From Lunularia cruciata (lineage: Eukaryota > Streptophyta > Marchantiopsida > Lunulariales > Lunulariaceae): 64,000 bases of DNA. The notes under the pieces are model-generated. The model searched no databases. It was given only the letters and a program-made list of their open reading frames with translations, and had not been told where the DNA came from. Numbering within the stretch: position 1 is the stretch's first letter; each line of letters opens with the position of its first letter. Below, piece after piece: positions 55,355 to 64,000 of the stretch. The position numbers and the translations under genes are program-made. Location: the NCBI GenBank assembly GCA_948567375.1, contig OX419759.1, forward strand, positions 56,200,593 through 56,264,592. The letters run 5' to 3'.

Positions 55355-57389
55355 TCCCATTTTACCTTTTTTGTCTCTCCCTTGTATAGCTTGATGGGGT
55401 CTTCCTATCCTTCGTGTTTTCTACATAGTCACCCTTTCTCTTTCTACAAATAGCTTGCGTTCTTTGGTTTTGTGAGTCACTCCCCATCATCTTTTCTCTT
55501 CAGATGCAGGTCCATCGACCTCTCTAAAATTCTTCTTGATACTATAAAAGTTATACAATAAAGATAATTGCAGATCATAAAAAGTGGAAAGTGAGACCAC
55601 GTAGAAAACACAAAGGATCATAAAAACCATGCATAAATAGATAAGGTGATAGAACAAAAGATGATATTGAAAACATTTGAAATATTTTTTTAGATAACTA
55701 TTTAATCAAAATGGAGGTCTAAGAATATTTAATGCATATAACATATTCTTTTACAATCTCAGAGATAGCTACAACAAATTGATACAAAGATAAATAATCT
55801 CCTTAAACTATAAATTTTCTGGAATTATAAATAGATAATATATAAAACTAAACATATTAAAACTTTGAAAAAATACAGATAGTTTCTTACCAAAAAATTT
55901 GCATAATAAACATGGAAGGGATTCAATAAACAGTAAAATAAAATACATTAAAAATAGAACAAAAGATGATGATGTAAAAATTTGAAAATTTAATTAGACA
56001 ATCATTTAGTCAAATATGAGGTCTACAGATCTTTTCAGGCCTATAACATAACCTTTTAGAATCTCCAGATATAGCTAAAAAATTGATACAAAGATAAATA
56101 TATTAAGAGAAAAATTCTGTAACATCTGTATACAATATGTTTGACTCAATGTAGTGAAACCTCTCTATAGCACTATAGGTAATTCCATACCATGAAAAGT
56201 ATGCCTAAATATATAAGAGAGGGATTTAATTTACTGCAACCACATTTCCAATAAAGTACATTTACTAAATAAGGTAGAATTAAAAACAATACGGAAAGCA
56301 TTTGAAATATCTGCTTAGACTTAGTTAAATTACCATCTAATTAAATTGGAAGCCAAAGATAATTTCATGCCTATAATATTTTTTTTCTATAGATAACAAT
56401 TGATAGAAAGATAGATATTATAATATACCACCATGGTAATAAATAAATAAATAAATGTAGTAAAACATCTCAATGAATGGTCTAGAGGTTTTCTTTATTC
56501 TTTATTAATAGACAAGACAAGAATATACCCACTAGAATTTACCATTCTTAATTTTCAATCAATTTTAATTAAAAAGTAATTAAACTATTCTTTTCCTTGA
56601 AATTTATTTTGTCTTCTTTGCTCAAATTTCATTATCAATAGTTTCTTTATATCTTATAATAGAGCTTCATGAATGCCGAAACAACTACTTTATAGGGTTT
56701 GAGACAGTAAGATCTTGGTTTGTGCCAATAAATCCAAGAGTGGAATATCTATCTTTAATGGTCATTCAAAAATACTTCATATTGATGTAGAGAGTGTGGA
56801 ACATAAGGGTATAAAGATATATGAGTACGTACATATCTATATATCTAGATATTTATCATAAAGTTAGAGATAAGACCATAAGGAAAACCTGAATAGGTTC
56901 AATAGAATACAACAATAAGTAGACTTTTGATGGGTTTCAATAGAAAGGACCAATATGCGTTAATACAGTGATCATGAAGAGATGTGATAAAATTCTCTTT
57001 GGAATACATGGATCATCTCCTATCTTAAAATCCTACTCTTATCAAAGGACAATCAAGATAAGATTACGTGTGCCCATGGTGGTTAGATGGTATGGGTGCA
57101 TAAAAATAATACAATAGTAAGAAGTAATGGACAAAAAATCTGGATAAGATTATGTGTGCCATTGATGGTGTAGAGGTATGGATGCATTATAATAGCCCAA
57201 TAATGGAAGGATGTAGTGGTGAGAATTCCTCTACGTCTAATTATTTTAACGTTGTCATAGCCACTATGATCTATGAGTGAGAAGGTGTGGAGAGTAAGAA
57301 ACTCCAAAGGAAAAAAAGCTTAACTATGAGATTAAACTCAAATAAGGTGATTGCTTAGAAAAAACAAAGGATGGGAAGACCCCATCAAG
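55355..57389. repeat. AT-rich spacer with diverged 310-bp tandem repeats
   Basis: The block GATGAT...AAA.CATTTGAAA ... TAGATAACTATTTAATCAAA ... GGTCTA ... TGCATATAACAT ... TTGATACAAAGATA recurs at about 55,658, 55,966 and 56,287 (spacing about 308 and 321 bp), heavily diverged. Near 57,058 and 57,142 a shorter direct repeat (GATAAGATTA.GTGTGCC) occurs. No gene is seen. Confidence 0.6.
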
Positions 57390-58746
57390 CAGTACAAGGG
57401 AGAGACAAAAAAGATAAAATGAGGCTTAGCCCCAGTAGAGTCTATATGAGAAATCTGCCCAACCGCACTAAGATATCCAAGCCACGCAAGTCATACAATC
57501 TACACACAAATGGAGCATCCAAAGAAACCTCACCTAATGTGATTGCTCTCCTGTGGATTGCACCAGCCATTGACCTTTGTAGAGTAATGGACACACTTTG
57601 CCTAAAATATGCTACAAAGTATGAGAGTAAGAGTGGTTGCCCCTGGCGTCTAACATGATAAGCTCTTATGCACTCCTTGGAAAATGTGTCAAATGCCATG
57701 TCCATCGCTCCATATAGTCCAAGGCTAGAGGAACAAAGAGGTGACCTTGCTGCATACCCCTTTACTTAGAGACATTGCAACCTATTGTTGCACTCGTTGC
57801 CTATCCAAGGGAATGGGTAATCACTCCCTCCAAAATTGTATTCCGCATAAGATCCATAACCACGACATCCGCTACTATCACCTGATCATCTTGGACCAAG
57901 TACAAGTCTGCACTGACACGTGTTGTTTGCAAAGCATATGAACGCTCCCTCCAAGCCAAGTATCCACTCTCTCGTGCCATAACAAACACTATGTCCCTAA
58001 TAGCATCATGGGTAGCTATCCTCTATCCTCCAAAAGGACATCATGTCAATGGACTACTACTACATCTAGTGTAGAACCACACTCACAAGTGAGTAATGAA
58101 GATGTAGATGGGTGGACCAAACCTAGGTGAAAACTCATTGCTGTAAAGAAAGTAGCTGGTGCGAGTCAAAATGCCCTAATGCACGGTTGAGCTAGGATCC
58201 AAGAGCTTGCATCCTTGCCGGAGCAAGAGCAAATACATGCTCTAGTAGCCTGAGGAATGGATGAGTTGACTAAGAGAGAATGTAACATATGCTCAGATTG
58301 TCGCTCCATCAAGGAAGATTGTAAGCCTCTAGTCCAATCTGAAGATAGTGAAGCAAAAGGTGGAAAATCCTCTCATGCAGGTGGAGATAGACTATCTCTC
58401 ATCTGCTGTAATTACATCTGGAGAGAAAAAGATCCTCCTTCCACCTCTATCACATAAGTCTCCAAAACCGGCCTATCAACAACCACAACATGAGAGGAAA
58501 GTAGGGGTGCAGAGAGAGCCTAACTACCCAAAAATGCTATAGGTGCCGTCTCCTCCATAGATAGCAAGCCAACGCTCCACATGAGATTGGCAGAGCCATT
58601 TGTCTACGTGCCAAATCCCCTATCAAACACTCAAACGTCCTTGGTCCAATAATATTACCAAAGACTCCCATAATCCTCCTATCAAAAGATCTCAAACGTG
58701 ATAAGAAGGACGGCGAGTGTGGAACTGTACGGATGAGGGGATGGTT
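57390..58746 (-). pseudogene. LINE-like pol C-terminal fragment (- copy)
   Basis: On the minus strand the order from 58,746 is LRSFDRRIMGVFGNIIGPRT, CLIGDLARRQMALPISCGAL, then through stops the same C-terminal segments as the + copy: FVMARESGYLAWRERSYALQ, VSADLYLVQDDQVIVADVVV and YFVAYFRQSVSITLQRSMAG, GAIHRRAITLGEVSLDAPFV, ending near 57,400. It extends further upstream than the + copy. Its N-terminal side is cut by the LTR starting at 58,747. Confidence 0.75.
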
Positions 58747-59437
58747 TGTAACACCCATTTGTGCATGTGTGTGGTATTGTGATATTTAGCTTGGTATTAC
58801 AAGTACTTGAGAGATATTATTTATATAGAGATAAGGGATGGTTCTACATTAGTCATGATTAGCTAAAGTTAGTCATAGATGAGATAGAGGGGAACTTACT
58901 TTAGAGGAAGTGGAAAAGATGAGCACCACTATTTTGGATTCTAGTGTGTTGACTTGGTATTATTCCTAGGTGTTTGGCTTTGAGGAAAGAGTTGAGAACT
59001 CTTGGGCCTGCAAGCCTTTTTGTTTTGGATTCTTCTATAGTCCAAGGATAGCCCATGTGAAGGAATCCTTGACTTAGTGGTTGGGTCAAGATAAGATCAC
59101 ATGCTAGTGGAATATGCCCATGTGAATGTATATTCCTTTCTACTTTTTGACTTTACTTGACTTTTAGTCTAGTAACTTGAGTTACTATGGTAATTAGTAA
59201 CTTTGGTACGTAACTATTTCACAAGTATATAAACAAGGGGTGAGGAGGTACTCATCATCCTTTCATTTGCAACTATCTCTCTCTCATTGAGTTCTCTAGT
59301 GAGCAATGTCTTGAGTCTTGGAGTGTTAGCCTTGTAGGAGTATGACGGAGTTGGGGTTCCTTGTCTTCTTAGTCCATGGTGTGCTACCATAATAGCCATT
59401 AGAGGTTCATCCTAAGTGAGAGATAGGCCGGCTCACA
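58747..59437 (+). repeat. 5' LTR, 691 bp
   Basis: It begins TGTAACACCC and ends GGCTCACA. A TATA-like ACAAGTATATAAACAAGGG lies near 59,221-59,239. It is the best-kept of the four LTRs of this family. Confidence 0.93.
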
Positions 59438-59440
59438 TTT

Positions 59441-59460
59441 TTGGTTCCATTGCCGGGACC
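59441..59460 (+). promoter_or_regulatory. Primer-binding site, Athila/Tat type
   Basis: TTGGTTCCATTGCCGGGACC starts three bases after the LTR end. The TTGCCGGG core resembles the TGGCGCCGTTGCCGGGGA site of Athila/Tat elements (complement of an Asp-tRNA end). Match is partial, so tRNA identity is moderate. Confidence 0.6.
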
Positions 59461-60389
59461 TCTCTAGAAGGCAAGATAATGTTCTGCGTTCGATTTTACA
59501 TTAGGCAGAAGGAGGCTATGAGAGCTCACTTGGAGAGAACATTATGAGAAGAGAGGGCTGAACTTATGTTAGAGAACCAAGATCCATTTGAATACCTTGT
59601 AGTTCATTATGATGTCTTTGAGATGATTTTATACATCTTGTACACATGAGAGGATTTGGAGAGATTGTGTGAGATGGATTGCAGATTTTGGGGATTAAGG
59701 TGACTTTGTGCAAAATCTCAAGTTTAAGATCTGAACTTGAAATTTCTACACATGATAGCTTGAATTTTCCTTCAGTTAGAACACTTGGAATTATTGTGAG
59801 AGCTATTATGCGCATTAGTCTAGAATTCTTGAAAGTTGATAGGCTAAATTACTCTCGCAACTGCATGCTCTTTGGAAAATTGTATAGAGTCTTCCATTTC
59901 TTCAATTCTCAATAGATAGTTGTGAAAATTTACAAGAAAATTAAGTACGTTATATTCTACCTGCTGACACAAAAATTAGAGAGCGATCATTCTTGAGCAG
60001 GGAGTTGTGAGTTTTTGAAATGAAGGGGTGGTTTTTAGACCAAATCTAAAATATATGTGCTGAATAGAAAAGTGTCTAGGCCAAATGGATTAATAAAAAG
60101 ATCTAAAATTTTGCGGGCAAGGACACCATGAAGTTGTGATCAAGTGTGAAAAATTTCAAAAGACTGTCACATACTAGTTCAGAGATTTGAGTGAAATTGT
60201 GAGGAAGGGTCAATTCTGTAGAGTTGAGATCTCATGCATGAGGAGTTTGAGAGCAACAAAAAGCATGTTTGAGTGTTTAGATTCATCTTGGGAACATAGA
60301 GGGTCATCAAGAGTGGAAATTGAGACTATGCAAGGTTCCCAAAGGGTTTGAGGTGATTGTAGGGGTGGATTTGGGGAAAAGAGAGTTAC
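59461..60389 (+). other. Leader region with decayed coding traces
   Basis: Readable pieces are RFYIRQKEAMRAHLERTL, EERAELMLENQDPFEYLVVH (about 59,550-59,610) and, from about 60,130, EVVIKCEKFQKTVTY, FRDLSEIVRKGQFCRVEISC, SMFECLDSSWEHRGSSRVEI. Matching but worse copies occur in the other element. They suggest that the zinc-motif ORF was once part of a longer gag-like protein. Confidence 0.4.
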
Positions 60390-60767
60390 AATAGAATTGA
60401 AGAGAGTGTTGAGAGGATCCAAAAACCTACGCCACTTGGAAGAAAGAGTGAGTCTAAGTGCTTTCTATGTAGAGAGAAGGGACATAAGGCAATTTCATGT
60501 CCATTGACCTTTGAGAGCAAGAGATTGAGGGAAAGGAGAGACTTGCTTGACTTGGGTTTGCATGTTGGACCTTCTTCACCAAGATTGGGAGGGAGAAGAT
60601 CTAAGACCAAGGAGTTGTGTGAGGTTTGTGGAGTGGAAGGACTTCCAAAAGGACATGAGTGTAGTGGAGTAAGAGCACTTTTGGAGACTTTGGTGAAAGA
60701 TCTTGGAGAGAGTCTTAGTATAGCTATAGAAATACTACCACCTTCATCAGCTAGTTCTCAAGATTAG
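60390..60767 (+). CDS. Zinc-motif ORF ahead of gag
   Basis: An uninterrupted frame reads RIEESVERIQKPTPLGRKSE, then SKCFLCREKGHKAISCPL (C-x2-C-x4-H-x4-C, first Cys codon 60,459), a basic helix ESKRLRERRDLLDLGLHVGP, and KTKELCEVCGVEGLPKGHEC (C-x2-C-x7-H-x-C), ending IEILPPSSASSQD and TAG. Both motifs are kept in the other copy, so the protein was under selection. The first is a nucleic-acid-binding knuckle. No ATG is found close to the start, so the true start lies in the decayed leader. It is possibly a remnant, but the readable part is intact. Confidence 0.55.
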   Translation, partial: NRIEESVERIQKPTPLGRKSESKCFLCREKGHKAISCPLTFESKRLRERRDLLDLGLHVGPSSPRLGGRRSKTKELCEVCGVEGLPKGHECSGVRALLETLVKDLGESLSIAIEILPPSSASSQD

Positions 60768-60769
60768 TG

Positions 60770-60934
60770 ATGGAGATAATCTTTCAACTTATGGATAAAC
60801 TATCCATGAGAGTTAGATTAATATGCACTCTAGGATTTGATATTGCTATAGAAATCTTGGAGCAACCTGAACCTTTTGTGTTCCCTAGAGTGGATTATTC
60901 TCAGATGGTGTTAGTCATGCATATACTCTATTAG
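60770..60934 (+). CDS. Short ORF, 54 codons, between zinc-motif ORF and gag
   Basis: ATG at 60,770 overlaps the end of the preceding ORF by spacing of only two bases and opens MEIIFQLMDKLSMRVRLICT, then LGFDIAIEILEQPEPFVFPR and VDYSQMVLVMHILY. The other copy has the same sequence at about 10,107-10,265 but with ATG changed to ACG and one internal TGA. It may be the tail of the zinc-motif protein in another frame. No domain. Confidence 0.35.
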   Translation: MEIIFQLMDKLSMRVRLICTLGFDIAIEILEQPEPFVFPRVDYSQMVLVMHILY

Positions 60935-61010
60935 TTATAGAGTGAGAGAAAAGAAAAGAGAAAAAGAAGAAAAAAATATTGAGAGAATAAAAAGATAGTG
61001 AGGGGTTAGG

Positions 61011-62390
61011 ATGGGGAAACTTCTGGTTTTCTTTGGCAAGGATGGAGAAGATGTGAAGGCCTTTGTGAAAGACTTCAAGAGAGCTTGCATAGGAAACAAT
61101 GAGAGGAGGAAGAATGCGTTGGCCTCATTATTACCAGATTTCTTTGAGGATGCAGCACTTACATATTGTGAGTCAATATACCAACAGAGAGAGAGTGGAG
61201 AGATGGGGAAGAAGAGTCTTGGGAGAGTTTGACTTCAACAATCATTGGGAACTTTCTCCCATATGAGAGTTATGAGAGATTGATGAGTGAGGTTACCTTT
61301 CTTAAACAAGGAGATGGAGAGAAAGTGAGAGTCTATGTGGAACGAGTGGAAAAGTTAGAGTCCAGATTTTGCATAGTGTTGAGGAAGAGTGGGAATGATG
61401 TGGAGACTACTATGATTGGCATAGGGGCCATGCTCACCAAGAATTTTGTGGGAGGGTTGAGACTACAAATTAGAAGCAAGGTGAGATATGAGAAACCTTC
61501 TTCCAAGGTTGAAACTATCAAGATTGCAATTCGTATGGAGGAGAGTTTGGAAGGGGCTGAGAGTGATTTGGTGGTAAAGGAGGTTGTGCATTCTCCTCAA
61601 GGCTACAAGTATGGTGGAACTTTTGATACTTTGATGGCAAGGATTGCACCACAAGTAGTAGTTGATCCAGTTCTTGCACCTCCACCAAAGGATCCACTTC
61701 AAACTATCACAGAACAACTTGCAGATCTCAAAATCAATATGGTGCAACCATGGGAGAAGAGAGAGGGCCTAGGAGTTATGGAAACTATCCATATAGAGGA
61801 GGACAACCAACCAACAATTTCAATGATAGAAATTGTTTTGGTTGTGGAGGAAGAGGCCATATCCAAAGGAATTGCCCAAATTCCACTTACCATGGAGGAA
61901 GGGGTTATGAGGGAGCCAATAGAGGGAAAGAGGGAAGTAGTGAAACCCAAGTGGCTCCTAATCCAAACAAAGGTAAGGGGATAACATCCATAGATGCGGT
62001 TGAGAGCAAGTATGAGAAGGGAGAGTGCTCAAACTCCAAGGGTCTTAATTTGGAGCTTTTGGCACAAGAGAAGAAAAGAGCTCGTTTTGTAGAGGATATT
62101 CACTCTTCTCAAGCATTTACTCCAAGCAAGGATACTCCTATGTCTACTAAGAGCACTCGCACCTCAACACCATCAACAACAAAGACTCCAAGGAAGAAGT
62201 TGGGGATGGAGGATTTCTTGATTTCAAAGCAACAATGGAACTACAATGTGTTGGAGGATGTTGGTAGCCACAAGGCTAACATCACAGTGGACCAATTGAT
62301 TGCTTTGAACCCTACCTTGAGAAAAGAGCTTAGAGGTGGTTTGAATTCTACAAGGAGCAAGAGGAGGAAGAAGGTAAAGCTCCAGTATCA
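61011..62390 (+). pseudogene. Gag polyprotein, second copy
   Basis: ATG at 61,011 opens MGKLLVFFGKDGEDVKAFVK, DFKRACIGNNERRKNALASL. A frameshift near 61,205 leads to the core SYERLMSEVTFLKQGDGEKV, VERVEKLESRFCIVLRKSGN, GIGAMLTKNFVGGLRLQIRS. A 22-base deletion near 61,755, relative to the other copy, shifts the frame again; after it come SYGNYPYRGGQPTNNFNDRN and an intact knuckle CFGCGGRGHIQRNC (about 61,842-61,883). A Ser/Thr tail and NPTLRKELRGGLNSTRSKRR follow until a one-base deletion near 62,370. Confidence 0.82.
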
Positions 62391-62744
62391 ATGGGGGTGG
62401 TGGATGCCAAGCCAACACTATGGGAGGCTTGTGAATATGCCTCCAAGATTGATGTGAGAGTGAATAGTCACAACATCAAGAATGCATTGGTTGATGGCGG
62501 ATCAGTAGTAAATGCCATGTCAGAAAGGTTGATGAAGAAATTGGGTATGCTACCCTCAAGACCTTTAACATTTGTGGTGAGCATGGCAAACAAGCAACAA
62601 GTTCAACCAGTAGGGGTGATGAATAAGGTGGTAGTTTCAATTACGAGAGTTCAAAATCTCATGACTTTCCAAGTCTTGAAGGATTCAAGCTATGACTTAC
62701 TTCTTGGGAGGCCATGGTTTAAAGCAGCACGTACAATTGATTGA
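62391..62744 (+). pseudogene. Aspartic protease, second copy
   Basis: KPTLWEACEYASKIDVRVNS precedes the active site ALVDGGSVVNAMSERLMKKL (about 62,484-62,543). VQPVGVMNKVVVSITRVQNL and SYDLLLGRPWFKAARTID follow; the last holds the second conserved protease element. There is no stop before the TGA at 62,742, which is shared with the other copy. The domain reads as complete in sequence, but it is cut off from gag by the frameshift. Confidence 0.82.
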
Positions 62745-62759
62745 TGGCACAAAGGGTAC

Positions 62760-64000
62760 TTGAGGATTGGGCCATCAAACCATAGAATCATAGTTCTTGT
62801 GACTAACACTACCAACACTTCACATTTAGATACACCATCTTCTGATTATTGGGAATCAGATTCTGAAGAAGGAGCTTCAGGTGTGGATACAAGCATGGAA
62901 GAGGAGACTTCCACGGAGGAGGATGAATTTGAATCTGATTCAAATGTGTATCCCTTGTGTGCTATAGATTTTTCACCTAAACAAGAGGTTTTGAAGGACC
63001 TAGATAAATCACCATTGACACTTGAGGAGGTAGAGAGATGGTTAGCTACCCTCAAGTATGGTCCAAATATTACCAAGGAGGAGAAGATGAGATTTTAGGA
63101 GATTTTCCCCAAGTTCATCCATGTGTTTGCTTTCGGTTACAAGGATTTGAAGGAAGTCACCTTGGAGGAGCACAAGATAGAGGTGGAATCACATGCAAGG
63201 CCAATCCGCCAAAAGAAATGTCACATTAGCCCACCAATATCTTTGGTTGTGAAGGAGAAGATTGATAAGCTCAAGGAGGCCGGATTTATCTTTAAGGTGG
63301 AGAATTTAGAATGGGTGTCTCCAATTGTCATTGTGAAGAAAAAGAATGGCAAGTTTTGGGTATGTATGGATTACAAGAAGCTCAATGCTGTTACCAAGAA
63401 GGACTACTACCCATTGCCATTCATTGATGAGATCTTGGAGGAGGTTGCAGGTCATGAGAGGTACAGTTTTGGAGATGGTTGTAGTGGATATAACCAAATC
63501 AAGATTGCACCAGAGCATCAACAACTCACCATATTCACCATACCTTGGGGAACTTACGCTTTCAAGGTCATGCCTTTTGGGCTTTGCAATGCCCCAGCTA
63601 CATTCCAACGGTTCATGAACAAGGTATTTGAACCTTTCATTGGGAAATTTGTGGGAGACTTCATTGATGACTTTTGTGTCTAGGGGAGCAAGGAGGAGCA
63701 CTTTGAGCACCTAATCAAGGTCTTGCAATGCTTGGATGAGGCAAATGCATCACTCAACCTAGAGAAGTGCATTTTTGGATGTGAAAAAGGTCTACTTATG
63801 AGGCACATCATCTCCAAGGATGGAATAAAAGTTGATCCTAAGAAGGTGAGGAAAATCTCAGACCTTCCGTACCTTTCAAGCTTGACAAAGTTACGCCAAT
63901 TCTTGGGGATGGTTGGATACTATAAGAGGTTCATCTTCTCATTTTCCAACAAGGCTTATGCTATCATGCCATTTGTAGTGCCGCATCTAGATGCTCGGAC
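62760..64000 (+). pseudogene. Reverse transcriptase, second copy, open at window end
   Basis: The same frame as the protease continues: acidic spacer SMEEETSTEEDEFESDSNVY, a TAG at 63,096, SPPISLVVKEKIDKLKEAGF, WVSPIVIVKKKNGKFWVCMD, KKDYYPLPFIDEILEEVAGH, FGDGCSGYNQIKIAPEHQQL, WGTYAFKVMPFGLCNAPATF and the catalytic GDFIDDF (about 63,655-63,675). A Tyr codon after it has become TAG (63,681-63,683). IISKDGIKVDPKKVRKISDL and LTKLRQFLGMVGYYKRF are the connection motifs. RNase H and integrase lie beyond the window. Confidence 0.85.

Larger units (their letters stand above)
58747..64000 (+). mobile_element. Second Athila/Tat-like gypsy element, 5' half, running off the window
   Basis: LTR 58,747-59,437, primer site, extra zinc-motif ORF, gag, protease and RT follow in the same order and wording as the copy at 8,176-16,575. 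It is less decayed: the gag zinc knuckle and protease are intact in sequence, but frameshifts near 61,205, 61,750 and 62,375 and a few stops break the polyprotein. It inserted into the minus-strand LINE fragment that ends at 58,746. Confidence 0.9.

Overview
The window looks like nuclear DNA of a land plant with a large, repeat-filled genome, most likely a gymnosperm. The reasons are one intron-containing class III peroxidase gene of plant type, long stretches of old and nested retrotransposons, and strong loss of CpG (many in-frame stops fit CGA to TGA or CAG to TAG decay). The taxonomic guess is an inference. Only one intact host gene is visible: a four-exon secretory peroxidase at 26,888-28,635 (+) with a TATA box and a probable 5'UTR intron. 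Almost everything else is mobile DNA in various states of decay.

Layout. 1-840: two tandem arrays with units near 90 bp. 1,245-5,997 (-): remains of a Ty3/gypsy element whose polyprotein order is gag-like, aspartic protease, C5 cytosine DNA methyltransferase, reverse transcriptase, RNase H, start of integrase. 6,008-6,697 (-): an LTR of a second gypsy family. 6,698-8,175 (+): a chromovirus-like protease/RT fragment. 8,176-16,575 (+): a complete but decayed Ty3/gypsy element (Athila/Tat-like) with both LTRs, split by a solo LTR of a third family with a perfect target-site duplication. 16,645-24,300: faint coding remnants. 26,246-28,635: peroxidase locus. 29,240-31,140 (+): Ty1/copia remnant. 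31,172-32,560: gag remnant with an inverted partial copy. 34,133-35,700 (+): an element with an LTR rich in heat-shock-element-like GAA/TTC blocks. 39,000-40,340 (-): decayed unknown coding region. 40,985-41,780: a CpG-retaining, hairpin-rich island. 44,000-48,050 (+): non-LTR (LINE-like) element split by a solo LTR that itself contains a SINE-like insertion. 49,430-52,260: CpG-retaining, low-repeat stretch with a telo-box. 53,010-54,254 (-): 5' end of a gypsy element with the same GAA/TTC-rich LTR. 54,255-55,354 (+) and 57,390-58,746 (-): LINE C-terminal fragments facing each other around AT-rich DNA. 58,747-64,000 (+): second copy of the Athila/Tat-like element, running off the window.

The most notable item is the methyltransferase carried inside the minus-strand gypsy polyprotein at about 3,480-4,445. 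Motif I, the Pro-Cys motif, the ENV motif and the C-terminal target-recognition/motif X region are all readable in the right order, though this copy is dead (one frameshift, several stops). Retrotransposons carrying such enzymes have been reported from charophyte algae and dinoflagellates (recalled, not looked up). A seed-plant copy placed between protease and RT is worth following. Second-tier points are the GAA/TTC-rich LTR family, the extra zinc-motif ORF ahead of gag that is conserved in two element copies, a stop codon shared by both copies at the protease/RT boundary, a perfect 24-bp-arm hairpin, and two nested-insertion chains that can be ordered in time.

No RNA gene or CRISPR array is supported. 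All coordinates were read by eye; element boundaries without TG...CA ends are approximate.
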